Positions 48,294 through 57,089 of a stretch of DNA of 58,003 bases are shown piece after piece. Origin of the DNA: a virus. The notes under the pieces are model-generated. The model was not told where the DNA came from, ran no database searches, and was given only the letters and a program-made list of their open reading frames with translations. The stretch covers positions 1 through 58,003 of the IMG/VR virus record IMGVR_UViG_3300044655_000564; one strand, written 5' to 3'. Made by a program: the position numbers and the translations under genes. The number at the start of each line of letters is the position of its first letter. The first letter of the stretch is position 1.

Positions 48294-48989
48294 TTATCTA
48301 GGCGCAAACTCTTGTTGTAATTTAATATTATCAAAGAACTCTTTCTTAGTGTCTGGGTCAGCTTTAAACGCACCGTGTAAGACAGTTGTTTGAGTTAATG
48401 AACTATGTGCCATAATACCGCGATTCTCACAGCAACCATGTACTGCTTGAATGTAAACTGCTACGTCTACGGCATCAGTTGCTTTCATTATTTCACGGGC
48501 AATGTCATTGGCAAGTTCTTCTTGTAAAGTGCCTCGACGAGCGCACCATTGTGCTATTCTGGTATATTTAGACAAGCCAATAAGTTTATTAGCGGCAATG
48601 ATACCGATGTAGGCAACCCCACTAACAGGCTGATGATGATGAGAACACATACTACGTAACTCGCTACGAACCACAAGCATGCCTGTGTAACGGTCTTGAC
48701 TATCATTTGGAAAAGCTGTTGCGTCTGGTGCTGGTTCATATCGACCCGCCATGATCTCATTGAAGTACATCTTAGCTAGTCGTCTAGCTGTGCCTCGACT
48801 GTTAGGATCATTCTCACGATCAATAAGTAATGCGTCTAAGACATCCTCAAATGCTAAGGTTGCTTCGTTGATTAATTTTACTTTATCTTCTTCTGAGATA
48901 TATTCTGAGATGTTATCACCTGCCCAGAAACGTTTGTTATCTTTCTTTAGATTGTTGCGAATGTGTTCGCTAAGTGTGTATTTTGACAT
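48294..48989 (-). CDS. folE: GTP cyclohydrolase I
   Basis: Opens the guanine ring of GTP to give dihydroneopterin triphosphate, entry to folate and 7-deazaguanine synthesis. The zinc and catalytic motif is RSMCSHHHQPVSGVAYIG (C115, H118), followed by LIGLSKYTRIAQ, then AVHGCCENRG for the second Zn Cys. 231 residues is normal. Here it probably feeds QueD and QueE for deazaguanine made by the phage. It has its own promoter and a GGAG ribosome site. Confidence 0.94.
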   Translation of the reverse strand: MSKYTLSEHIRNNLKKDNKRFWAGDNISEYISEEDKVKLINEATLAFEDVLDALLIDRENDPNSRGTARRLAKMYFNEIMAGRYEPAPDATAFPNDSQDRYTGMLVVRSELRSMCSHHHQPVSGVAYIGIIAANKLIGLSKYTRIAQWCARRGTLQEELANDIAREIMKATDAVDVAVYIQAVHGCCENRGIMAHSSLTQTTVLHGAFKADPDTKKEFFDNIKLQQEFAPR

Positions 48990-49032
48990 TATGTCTCCGA
49001 TGTTAAGCCAGTGGATTGGCGTAGTTAATAAT

Positions 49033-49062
49033 AGTATATAGGTTTATTTAGGTCGTTGTCAA
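49033..49062 (-). promoter_or_regulatory. Sigma70 promoter for folE
   Basis: Minus-strand TTGACA, 18-base spacer, TATACT (one mismatch in the -10). The leader of about 40 bases carries CGGAGAC before the ATG at 48989. It begins just downstream of the sugar operon stop. Confidence 0.7.
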
Positions 49063-49075
49063 CAAGTTTGATAAT

Positions 49076-49978
49076 TTATTTTCGAATCGACGCATAATTA
49101 GATAAAAAGTACTCAATAGTTTCATCAAGCCCTTGATCCAATGATGTAAAAGTAACATCACCTAACAATTTCTTTAGTTTGCTAGTGTCGGTGTTCTTAC
49201 GATATTGGCCGTCTGGTTTATCCGCATCAAAAATAATGTTATTTTTAAATTTCATTTTATCACAAATAACAGTTACCAAGTCTTTAATACTAATTTCAGC
49301 AGATGAACTAACAATTACTGAACCTACCTGATCTTTAGTTAATAGTAACGAGCTAATTGTAGCAACATCACGGGCAAATACAAACTCTCTAAGAGGTTCG
49401 CCCGAACCCCATACAACAATGTCAGTGTTATTTTTAATAGCCAAATAACAACGATGAATCAACGAAGGAATAACATGGCCGCTTTCAAGATTATAATTAT
49501 CATTTGGACCATATACATTAGTTGGAATAACTTCAAAGTAATCTGTACCATATTGCTGATTGTAAGCATCAATTTGAATGCCGGCCATTCGTTTAGCATA
49601 CGCATAGCCAAAATTTGATCTGTGTGGTGCTCCTAAATGAATCTTATCTTCAGTGAGGGGATAGTCGATCTGGTCTGGAAAAACACAGGTAGAACTAAAA
49701 TAGCATAGTTTCTTAACATTATATTTTTGCGCATAATCAATAACATTTGTATTGATTAGTATATTATCTCGATAGAATTCAGCAGGATAGCGAGTATTGG
49801 CCAGTACACCACCAACTTTGGCTGCGGTGTGTATAATATATTCGGGTTTATATTTTTCGTACATCAATCTAACTTGTTCTGAATCCGACAGGTCAAATTC
49901 CCGACGTGTTGTTTTGTTTACTTCTGTAAACTCGCTGCCAATTAACCCCGCACCGCCTGTTACTAATATATTAGTCAT
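49076..49978 (-). CDS. GDP-fucose synthase/ColC-like epimerase-reductase
   Basis: An extended short-chain dehydrogenase of 300 residues: VTGGAGLIGSEF, FSSTCVFPDQ, YAYAKRMAGIQ (catalytic YxxxK) and NVYGPNDNYNLESGHVIPS, as in GDP-L-fucose synthase. The neighbours Gmd and a ColD-like dehydratase suggest it could instead be ColC, which epimerises and reduces to GDP-L-colitose; the two enzymes are homologous and I cannot separate them by motif. It overlaps gmd by 8 bases and is the last gene of the operon. Confidence 0.85.
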   Translation of the reverse strand: MTNILVTGGAGLIGSEFTEVNKTTRREFDLSDSEQVRLMYEKYKPEYIIHTAAKVGGVLANTRYPAEFYRDNILINTNVIDYAQKYNVKKLCYFSSTCVFPDQIDYPLTEDKIHLGAPHRSNFGYAYAKRMAGIQIDAYNQQYGTDYFEVIPTNVYGPNDNYNLESGHVIPSLIHRCYLAIKNNTDIVVWGSGEPLREFVFARDVATISSLLLTKDQVGSVIVSSSAEISIKDLVTVICDKMKFKNNIIFDADKPDGQYRKNTDTSKLKKLLGDVTFTSLDQGLDETIEYFLSNYASIRK

Positions 49979-50945
49979 AGTATTTCACCCAATAGTCTAT
50001 CATTTCGTCTAACATTGTTTCAAATGTATATGTGGGAGACCAACCTGTAGCATTTCTTAGTTTACTGCTATCACCTTTAAGGAAGTTTAATTCTTCCGGC
50101 CGGAAATATTTAGGATCTTGTGTTACATAATTTTTATAATCTAACTCTAGCTTACCAAACACATATTCTACTAGATCTAGTACTGAATGACTTATACCAG
50201 TTGCGCATACAAAATCATCAGGTTTTTCTCGCTGTAAAATTAACCACATTGCTCGGACATAGTCGCTAGCATGGCCCCAATCGCGATGTGCGTTTAAATT
50301 ACCAAGGGCTACATGGGTTGAAAGACCTTTTTTAATTTTTACTGCTTCCTTAACAACTTTGTTAGTCACAAAGTTACTGCCTCGACGAGGACTTTCGTGA
50401 TTAAACAGTATGCCTGTACTGACAAACATGTTATAAGAATTTCTATAATTCACACAAAGGTTGTGAGCAAATACCTTAGAGCAGCCATACGGTGATACTG
50501 GGATCATTTTAGTTGTTTCTCGCTGAAACCCATCAATGTCAAATTGATTACCAAACATCTCCGACGAACTTGCTTGGTATATTTTTGCTGTAGGAGTTAT
50601 TTGTCTGGCAGCTTCTAATAGATTTAACGTCCCAATAGCAGTAACTGATGCGGTGTAAATAGGTTGATCAAAACTAACCTTAACATGCGATTGCGCACCT
50701 AGATTATAAATTTCATCGGGCTGTACGTCACGCATAATGTTTAACAATGACGAGAAATCTAATAGATCGCCGTACGCCAAATTATGTTTTATTTTATCAA
50801 ATGATTGGTCCAATCGCGACGTTTGATTTTCAGCTACGCTATTACGTCTAATAATACCATAGACATCATATCCTTGCTCTAATAGAAACTCTGTAAGGTA
50901 TGACCCGTCTTGTCCTGCTATTCCTGTAATAAATGCCTTCTTCAT
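49971..50945 (-). CDS. gmd: GDP-mannose 4,6-dehydratase
   Basis: Makes GDP-4-keto-6-deoxymannose. At 324 residues it carries FITGIAGQDGSYLTEFLL, QASSSEMFGN, the catalytic SPYGCSK and FNHESPRRGSNFV, which are diagnostic. The product can go to colitose through the ColD-type gene upstream at 50942, or to fucose through the epimerase-reductase downstream. It overlaps both neighbours (4 and 8 bases), so the three are one translation unit. Confidence 0.95.
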   Translation of the reverse strand: MKKAFITGIAGQDGSYLTEFLLEQGYDVYGIIRRNSVAENQTSRLDQSFDKIKHNLAYGDLLDFSSLLNIMRDVQPDEIYNLGAQSHVKVSFDQPIYTASVTAIGTLNLLEAARQITPTAKIYQASSSEMFGNQFDIDGFQRETTKMIPVSPYGCSKVFAHNLCVNYRNSYNMFVSTGILFNHESPRRGSNFVTNKVVKEAVKIKKGLSTHVALGNLNAHRDWGHASDYVRAMWLILQREKPDDFVCATGISHSVLDLVEYVFGKLELDYKNYVTQDPKYFRPEELNFLKGDSSKLRNATGWSPTYTFETMLDEMIDYWVKYYD

Positions 50946-52129
50946 AGAGTCCTTTGTATAGCATTATACTGTGTGTCTAATACAGATTTTACTAATTTTA
51001 AATTCTCAGTTAATTCTCTACCATCATTGCCAATAAAGAATCCGCAACGATCAATATAATCTGCGTTAATAGTAGTGCCAGCTACCCTATAATTCATAAA
51101 TCTACACGCTGGATTATTAATAAAATTTCCAGCTACTATAGGCCTTGTCTCAACTCCTGCCGCAGTTAGCGCAGATATAACATCATCTCGCTTATGTTCT
51201 AAAACTCCCTTAAGCACAATAGAAAACCCAAACCAACTACTTTGACCATACTCTGTCTGTATATCAGCATAATCACAGTCCGCAAATAACTGAGAAAATA
51301 TTTGAGAATTTTGTCTACGTTGATCTAATTGTTGTGCTAATTTATCTAATTGAACTTTGCCAACAGCCCCGCTCATTTCTAACGGTCGTACACAGTACCC
51401 GGGTAAAGCAAATCTAAAACTATCTTTAAAAGCATCACCTATTTTGTTACATACTAAATTTTCTTTAGGTAAGTCTCGTAACCACCCGTGTGCTCTTAAA
51501 CTTTTTATCATTTGCGCAAGTTTGAGATCATTGGTTAATACCATACCACCTTCCATAGTTTGTATATGATGGCTGAAAAAGAAACTAAATGAACCCATTA
51601 ATCCCCAAGTACCGCAGTATCTATTATTAAGGGCCGCTCCCAAACTCTCACAGTTATCCTCAATCAGTATAATGTTGTTTTCCTTACATATTAAAGATAA
51701 TCGATCAAGTTCAGCAGGATTGCCCAATAGGTTAACTGCTAGAATAATTTTAGTTTTAGTAGTAATAGCCGCTATTACAGCATCAACGTCAATGTTAAGT
51801 GTATACTTATTAATATCAACAAACACTAAGTTAAAATTGTTCTGATGAATTGGAAAAAATGTAGTCGACCAACTGACTGCTGGCACAATTACTTCATCAC
51901 CAGACTGTAGATTAAATCGAGCGTCGTACCGAAGTGCTGACAACATTAGCAAATTTGCGCTACTGCCGCTATTAGTCATAACAGCATATTTGACTTGATG
52001 GTACTTGGCAAATTGTTCTTCAAATTCAGATACTTCGTTGCCCATGGTATAACGCCCACTTTGTATTACTTTAAGTAACACTTCTGTTTCGGCGGTATCC
52101 CAACTATTATGTGCTAATGGGTATATCAT
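50942..52129 (-). CDS. PLP-dependent 3-dehydratase, ColD/RfbH type
   Basis: A 395-residue aminotransferase-fold enzyme. The usual Schiff-base lysine is replaced: SFFFSHHIQTMEGGMV has His in that position, the signature of ColD and RfbH, which remove the 3-hydroxyl of deoxy sugars instead of transaminating. Other features are VMTNSGSSANLL and EDNCESLGA. With Gmd next to it and the fucose-synthase-like gene, the pathway to GDP-colitose fits. It overlaps gmd and the short aminotransferase gene by 4 bases each. Confidence 0.88.
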   Translation of the reverse strand: MIYPLAHNSWDTAETEVLLKVIQSGRYTMGNEVSEFEEQFAKYHQVKYAVMTNSGSSANLLMLSALRYDARFNLQSGDEVIVPAVSWSTTFFPIHQNNFNLVFVDINKYTLNIDVDAVIAAITTKTKIILAVNLLGNPAELDRLSLICKENNIILIEDNCESLGAALNNRYCGTWGLMGSFSFFFSHHIQTMEGGMVLTNDLKLAQMIKSLRAHGWLRDLPKENLVCNKIGDAFKDSFRFALPGYCVRPLEMSGAVGKVQLDKLAQQLDQRRQNSQIFSQLFADCDYADIQTEYGQSSWFGFSIVLKGVLEHKRDDVISALTAAGVETRPIVAGNFINNPACRFMNYRVAGTTINADYIDRCGFFIGNDGRELTENLKLVKSVLDTQYNAIQRTL

Positions 52130-52704
52130 TTAATAATAATTTCACGAAGATCTGGATACTGTTTGTATTTAGGTGCTTGGTCTACACTAGGTAATAATTC
52201 TAAAGCACGTACTGCGTCTTCTATTGTTGGACGATAGTGGTATCCGACGTCAAAAACTTTTTGTTCTTGCCACGGGCTAACTGTCAAATCTCTGCCATCA
52301 TAGCGTTGACGAATAAGTGTTTCATATGCTTGGGCATCATCTAATAGAATGGCGCCGCCGTGTCCCACAGTTAATGGTTTATCATGTCCAAAGCTCAAAC
52401 ACTGCATCTGACCTTTGCGATACATACCCAACTGTAGTAGTCGTGCGCTGTCCCAAATACGTGTATTAGAAAATTGATATTCACCAAGCCAATCTAATCT
52501 AGTATATCCGTAGCTAATACCTAATTTTTCCATAGTCATCGGAATACTTAGATAGGTGTGTGCTGGAAACATAGTACGTTTAACTTGATCGTAACGTAGA
52601 CATAGCTCAATTGCGTGTGTACAGCAATCAGTCATGACAACAAACGGTGCGCCAGTGAATTCTCCTAGTGCCCGTTCAAATTTTGCTATAGCATCAAAGG
52701 TCAT
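52126..52704 (-). CDS. Short DegT-type aminotransferase-like protein
   Basis: A 192-residue protein, half the usual DegT length. It retains FERALGEFTGAPFVVMTDC, TMFPAHTYLSIPM, a Schiff-base lysine in LSFGHDKPLTVGHGGAILL and YHYRPTIEDAVRALELL, so the PLP core is kept and the C-terminal domain is missing. It may be a reduced sugar transaminase. It lies between the ColD-type gene and the glycosyltransferase with 4-base overlaps on both sides, so it probably acts on the same sugar. No frameshift is seen. Confidence 0.75.
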   Translation of the reverse strand: MTFDAIAKFERALGEFTGAPFVVMTDCCTHAIELCLRYDQVKRTMFPAHTYLSIPMTMEKLGISYGYTRLDWLGEYQFSNTRIWDSARLLQLGMYRKGQMQCLSFGHDKPLTVGHGGAILLDDAQAYETLIRQRYDGRDLTVSPWQEQKVFDVGYHYRPTIEDAVRALELLPSVDQAPKYKQYPDLREIIIK

Positions 52705-53789
52705 TTAATGTTCTTTAGTAGTTCAGTTGCTGAAAAGAAATCATGATGTAGACTACGTGCTTGTTGCGGAACTAACTTAGCATACTCATCATAGTCAGTC
52801 ATAAACTCTACAATCTTATCACATAGGTCTTTCTTATGGTGTAAGAAACCGCTATAGGACTCAGTCCATTCTGTTGGATATTTCCAAACGTCGGCATACA
52901 TTTCGCTGTAACTTAGACGATTGGGCACCATTGGAATAGCATCAGTTAAGGCACCTTCATACATACTAATACCTAATGTTTCTTGTAGGTTAGCACTAAA
53001 CACTATCTTAGCTTCACCTAGTAGGGTATGATATGCTTCTTTAGTTAATCCAAGTTCCTGACAGACGATCCATTCGTATTGTGGCAGTGCAGCCGCTAGG
53101 TCTTTAAAGATTTCTACCTGCTTCTCTGGTGCTATACGATGTGGGAATAAGATTAGGTCACGCTTCTTAGTCTTAAAAGGACTAATAGTAGTGGGCATAT
53201 ATTCCATGGGCCAGCCAGTGCGCACAATCTTGCCACTGGCAATCATATCTGTTTTATCTTCTTCTGCCCACGGATTTTCGAATAACCCGTCATTAAGTAA
53301 GTTAGCACAGAACATATCAATATGAAAGTCTGTAGCAAAGTAGTTATGATCTATAGCATGAAAGAATGCCTTCTCACTGTGCCTAACCCACGAAGCATTA
53401 CCAATCAAGCGTCCTAAGAAGTCTTGTGGGTCGTAACTTCCGGCGTGCCACAGGGCGTGAATAGTGACGGGAATGTCCAACAACTCGGACATATACTTAA
53501 GGTTAATAATCCCAGGATGCCAAGCGTCAGTAAAAATGAAGTGGTCACCCTTAAAAATCCTTCCTTCCGTAAATAGTCTAGCCATTTGCTCGACTTGATT
53601 GGCTTTATAGATATTAGTGCCGCCAAAGTTAAGAAAAGCGCCAGGGGTAGTAGCAGCAGGTATATCATGTGGGCCTGCGATAACATATACGTCATGTCCG
53701 TGTTCCTCTAAAAGTTTAGGTACATGAGCCTTCCACTGGCCCGTGTACCTTGTTTCAACAGCTTCTAGATCAACTAGAAAGACAGTCAT
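52701..53789 (-). CDS. GT-B-type glycosyltransferase
   Basis: A 362-residue glycosyltransferase. C-terminal half features LILFPHRIAPEKQVEIFKD (a phosphate-binding strand and loop) and ETLGISMYEGALTDAIPMV, where the Glu-rich helix binds the nucleotide sugar, as in family-4-type enzymes. The N-terminal half is VFLVDLEAVETRYTGQWKA and on. Its sugar donor could be the GDP-linked sugar from the genes downstream; the acceptor, DNA base or protein, is unknown. Confidence 0.8.
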   Translation of the reverse strand: MTVFLVDLEAVETRYTGQWKAHVPKLLEEHGHDVYVIAGPHDIPAATTPGAFLNFGGTNIYKANQVEQMARLFTEGRIFKGDHFIFTDAWHPGIINLKYMSELLDIPVTIHALWHAGSYDPQDFLGRLIGNASWVRHSEKAFFHAIDHNYFATDFHIDMFCANLLNDGLFENPWAEEDKTDMIASGKIVRTGWPMEYMPTTISPFKTKKRDLILFPHRIAPEKQVEIFKDLAAALPQYEWIVCQELGLTKEAYHTLLGEAKIVFSANLQETLGISMYEGALTDAIPMVPNRLSYSEMYADVWKYPTEWTESYSGFLHHKKDLCDKIVEFMTDYDEYAKLVPQQARSLHHDFFSATELLKNIK

Positions 53790-54025
53790 TATCGTGGATT
53801 CCTACCTTGATACCCACTTGGCTGGCCGTTACGTTGTTGCCACTGCTGACGACGTTTGCGTTTTTCCTGCCATTCTTTGTACGCAGGGCTAACATATAAA
53901 TCAGCCTCATCATACTTGATCATGTGGAAACGACAGTAGTTACACCAAGCATCTAAGTCGTTATAAATTTGTTTTACTTCAGGCTTCATTGTAAGATACT
54001 TCTTAAGCCAAACTGGATTTGCCAC
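53789..54025 (-). CDS. Small phage protein, GTG start
   Basis: Start is GTG at 54025 with AAGGAG 8 bases upstream. The 78 residues are NPVWLKKYLTMKPEVKQIY, NDLDAWCNYCRFHMIKYDE (a possible CxxC) and a basic Gln/Arg-rich tail. I recall a similar PEVKQIYNDLD motif in T4-like cyanophages. Not assigned. Confidence 0.55.
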   Translation of the reverse strand: MANPVWLKKYLTMKPEVKQIYNDLDAWCNYCRFHMIKYDEADLYVSPAYKEWQEKRKRRQQWQQRNGQPSGYQGRNPR

Positions 54026-54037
54026 GGAAAATTCTCC

Positions 54038-54481
54038 TTAAATAGTGACAGACTGCATAGGACGAGTACAATTGTACTCAACGGAACATCCATTCTCGCC
54101 ATCTTCGGATACTTCTATCCAAACATCACGATTGGGATACTTTGTAGCGATTTGTACATACAAATCATCTGCGATCATTTCGCAACTCTTATAATTTAAT
54201 TCTAACGTACTGCCCACATACAAGGACTCAAGCCAGCGTTTGAACTGGATGAACTCGATGTCTCTGTCTGTATGGAACACGTCGATCGACACCCGGAAAT
54301 GAAAAATGTGACGATGAGGACTAGCAAGAAACGATACATCATATTGATCTCCAGTTTTAAGTAATGGATTTACTGCGGCATCGGGATAACAATGGATACC
54401 TTCACGTTGGAAAGTAACCCATATCTTCTTTTGTGCTCGACTTTTAATACGTTCTATACGTTCACGTTCTGCTTGTATCAT
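54038..54481 (-). CDS. Possible second QueD-like protein, 147 residues
   Basis: A 147-residue protein. FHFRVSIDVFHTDRDIEFI, FKRWLESLYVGSTLELNYK, then SCEMIADDLYVQIATKYPN and VWIEVSEDGENG follow the order of strands and helix of pterin synthases, and the terminal DVWIEVSEDGENG resembles the QueD glutamate region. I recall this family in phages and actinobacteria, unassigned. The zinc-binding HLHGH is not obvious, so activity is doubtful. It overlaps the 179-residue gene (ATGA). Confidence 0.5.
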   Translation of the reverse strand: MIQAERERIERIKSRAQKKIWVTFQREGIHCYPDAAVNPLLKTGDQYDVSFLASPHRHIFHFRVSIDVFHTDRDIEFIQFKRWLESLYVGSTLELNYKSCEMIADDLYVQIATKYPNRDVWIEVSEDGENGCSVEYNCTRPMQSVTI

Positions 54482-55017
54482 TTGATAATCTCATCTTTAC
54501 CGTATTGGTCCCAATTAGTAAATTTATCTTCATCTAATAGAGTGTTTAGTTTGTGGCACCATACCCCTGGGTTCGAAGCCTCAAAGTCTATGTCGTCTAT
54601 CTTAATAGTAGCATTATATCCTAACTGTGTCAAGTATGGAATTTTAACACTTATTTGTGGAATAAATCGACGATGGCCAATTACAGGCATTTCTAATACA
54701 CCTTGTACACTACTAACATCAAAGTCTAGGGTACACCAGTAGCCAGCATCTAAACACTGATCAATCATACGTTCCCAAGGACGCCATTCGTCGGCATCAT
54801 CTGTTGCTAGTTTAGGAAAACTTTGATTAGCACCAAAGTAGATATGCGTAATTTCGCTGTAGGCTAGTTTACTAGTAAGTAAATCTAAAATATCTTCAGC
54901 TTCGTGTATTCCTACTACAAACAAGGTACGCATACCGTATGCTGGAGTGCGTTCAATCTCGTCACCTACAAAGAATGTAATTGCTTCTGCTGTACCTGCT
55001 GTATATTCGCGTTTCAT
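54478..55017 (-). CDS. Conserved phage hypothetical protein, 179 residues
   Basis: A 179-residue protein. It starts KREYTAGTAEAITFFVGDE, a sequence I recall as conserved in T4-like cyanophages, followed by TRTLFVVG-like segment MRTLFVVGIHEAEDIL, IYFGANQSFPKL and CTLDFDVSSVQGVLEM. It looks like an alpha/beta single domain with no catalytic motif that I can name. It overlaps both neighbours and lies between the TGT-like and QueD-like genes, so a role in deazaguanine modification is possible but unproven. Confidence 0.55.
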   Translation of the reverse strand: MKREYTAGTAEAITFFVGDEIERTPAYGMRTLFVVGIHEAEDILDLLTSKLAYSEITHIYFGANQSFPKLATDDADEWRPWERMIDQCLDAGYWCTLDFDVSSVQGVLEMPVIGHRRFIPQISVKIPYLTQLGYNATIKIDDIDFEASNPGVWCHKLNTLLDEDKFTNWDQYGKDEIIK

Positions 55018-55196
55018 AATCCCAATTGTTTCCTAATAGATTCGATACTGCGTTTGACCGTTAGTTTCTCTTGTTTCATCTTACCCAAACTAGCATCATC
55101 TAAGTAGTTAGTATAGCCTCTAGCGATCTGTTCGTCAAGGCGTCTATGGTGTTGTTCTAATTCTACAAGTTCATCTTCAAGTTGAATACGGTTCAT
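55014..55196 (-). CDS. Small DUF465-like coiled-coil protein
   Basis: A 60-residue protein, all helical: LEDELVELEQHHRRLDEQI, then DDASLGKMKQEKLTVKRSI, ending RKQLGL. The pattern of LEQxHxxLDEQI and MKxEKLxxKxxI matches the DUF465 (YdcH) family of short coiled coils. It overlaps the TGT-like gene by one base and the 179-residue gene by 4. Function unknown. Confidence 0.65.
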   Translation of the reverse strand: MNRIQLEDELVELEQHHRRLDEQIARGYTNYLDDASLGKMKQEKLTVKRSIESIRKQLGL

Positions 55197-56758
55197 TATT
55201 CATCTACTCCTGCTTCCAAATCGTCTAATACAGCTTCATCTAATCCACTATCGTCTATATGATGTTCTTCAACCTCATCAGATTCAAATAGATCACTAAA
55301 CATAGTACTAGCATTAACAGTTTTCTTACCTGTTGCTCCACGAGTACCTATAATCTGCATCCAAAACTTACTGTTGTCTTCGATGATCTGTTCTGCTGTA
55401 CTACGATCAGGCGCAGCAAAGATACTGTTAACTACGTCTTTAAAGTATACACGATCAAAGGTCTCTTGGACAAGCATTTTTGGTACTACGCCTTGATCAT
55501 ATTGGCGATTAGCTTCTTGTACGCTATTAATATGTGACCAAACGTTATGACCCATTTGAATAGCATAACTAAAGCTATCCCAGCTGGTCTTACCTTCTTT
55601 ACCGATCTTGTTTAGGTCGCCCGGCGCATAGTAGCAGACATCGTTAATTTGAATACGATTACTAATAGGACTGTCTGTAAAGTTAGTAAAGCGACCATCT
55701 TGTAGTACAGCATCGCTAAACTTACGGGTGTCTTTAGCATATTTCTTATCATCAACCGACGGTACCATACGGTATACCCACTTGCTACGATCTTCAATTT
55801 CAGTCTGAATATAGATCTGCCCGTTGGCACTAGCTAAGAATGGACTTGCGCAGTCAAAACTAATAGTAAAGTTAGGGTTGACATGTTTGCGAACAGCACG
55901 TTGGATATCAGTTAATAAACATGCCCACTCTAGTTTACTTGTACCCAAAAAGTGCATCCAATCATGTATGCCTTCTTGTAATAGATTATCATAGCGCATA
56001 GCTACTAAGCGTTTTAACACTAGATGTACATCGCACATGTTCTGTCCACCCATTGCCCAACCATTAAAATGCTTGCCTGGGTATTGTTGAGGATCACAAT
56101 ACTTCTTCATACGATCATACCAATCGTCTGCGTCTGCGTGATTCTCACCTTGTAAGACGTTTAAGAACTTACACGCACCTGTGCGATTGTTAATAAACCA
56201 ATCATTGTTAATATAAGTGCCTTCTACTGCTTCGTCATATGTGCTAATGCCTGTAGCTTTAGCACCTGCTGGACTACGAGCTACCCACGCTGGAATATCT
56301 AAACACATACCATAATCCATGTATGCGTCCATCCAAGTAAGAACTAGCTCACGTTTCTTTTGTGCTTTAGGACAGTTAGGATTCTTCCAATCACCTTCCC
56401 ATACACCTTTACCAATTTGGAATCCGCCTGAGTCACCCAGGATAAACGATTTAGTACGATCTCTATTACGTACCATATCTTCTTTTGGACTGTGCTTGTT
56501 TACATCTAACTCAGCATGGCCCGCAGAATATAGGCTCCAGTGGTATGGAAAGTATGCTTCATTTGGATTGAGCCAGTTAAGTCCTTCCATGCCGTTTTCA
56601 AAGTTAGCCGGAATACGTGTACTAGCAACATATAAGTTACCATTGGCATCAGGAAATCTTTGCTTGCCTACGTATGTAGCATAGAAACCACTAAGTGCTG
56701 GTAAGAACACAGCATAGTCTAGTTGTTTTGCGGTTAAATTATCTATTTCATGTGCCAC
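55196..56758 (-). CDS. TGT-like base-exchange enzyme (DpdA type)
   Basis: A 520-residue protein with the transglycosylase core: ILGDSGGFQIGKG (D109, the DSGGFQ motif), NVLQGENHADADDWYD and FNGWAMGGQN. Cellular TGT is about 370 residues; this has an added C-terminal half and acidic tail, as in phage DpdA proteins, which exchange guanine in DNA for 7-deazaguanine. FolE, QueD and QueE in the window supply the base. DNA rather than tRNA as target is an inference from family and context. Confidence 0.85.
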   Translation of the reverse strand: MAHEIDNLTAKQLDYAVFLPALSGFYATYVGKQRFPDANGNLYVASTRIPANFENGMEGLNWLNPNEAYFPYHWSLYSAGHAELDVNKHSPKEDMVRNRDRTKSFILGDSGGFQIGKGVWEGDWKNPNCPKAQKKRELVLTWMDAYMDYGMCLDIPAWVARSPAGAKATGISTYDEAVEGTYINNDWFINNRTGACKFLNVLQGENHADADDWYDRMKKYCDPQQYPGKHFNGWAMGGQNMCDVHLVLKRLVAMRYDNLLQEGIHDWMHFLGTSKLEWACLLTDIQRAVRKHVNPNFTISFDCASPFLASANGQIYIQTEIEDRSKWVYRMVPSVDDKKYAKDTRKFSDAVLQDGRFTNFTDSPISNRIQINDVCYYAPGDLNKIGKEGKTSWDSFSYAIQMGHNVWSHINSVQEANRQYDQGVVPKMLVQETFDRVYFKDVVNSIFAAPDRSTAEQIIEDNSKFWMQIIGTRGATGKKTVNASTMFSDLFESDEVEEHHIDDSGLDEAVLDDLEAGVDE

Positions 56759-57089
56759 TTGTTTCTTCCTCGTGTACTAATATTTCTAACATTTTAAATT
56801 GTTCATACGCAGATTTAAGCGTTGGATATTTTTCCATCTTAGCCTTAAGTTCAGCCTCTTCACGCATTTTATAACCTGCCCATCGCAGAACTTCGTCAGC
56901 TTCGTAACTCATTCCAACACTAACATTCTGACTTATGTTAATCCAACTGCCACCATCAAACACTTCCATCTGTTGCGTCATGGTATTGTAACGCACATTA
57001 CCAGCACTCTGTCCGTTGTTGCCAACGTACGGAGCACTGTATGAACTAGAAGTTAAGAACGGACTAGTAATATCTAAGTTTTTAATCAT
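56748..57089 (-). CDS. Conserved phage protein, possibly virion-associated
   Basis: A 113-residue protein: APYVGNNGQSAGNVRYNTM, QQMEVFDGGSWINISQNVS and a helical C-terminus (WAGYKMREEAELKAKMEKY, AYEQFKMLEILVHEEE). The first part is the short beta-rich kind seen at the ends of phage structural proteins (FDGGSW). I recall similar sequences in T4-like cyanophages. It overlaps the TGT-like gene by 11 bases. Confidence 0.55.
   Translation of the reverse strand: MIKNLDITSPFLTSSSYSAPYVGNNGQSAGNVRYNTMTQQMEVFDGGSWINISQNVSVGMSYEADEVLRWAGYKMREEAELKAKMEKYPTLKSAYEQFKMLEILVHEEETSGT

Noticed and set aside
52126-52704. Frameshifted remnant of a full-length aminotransferase
   Set aside because: The short gene has intact catalytic motifs and clean four-base overlaps on both sides, so it looks like a real reduced protein.
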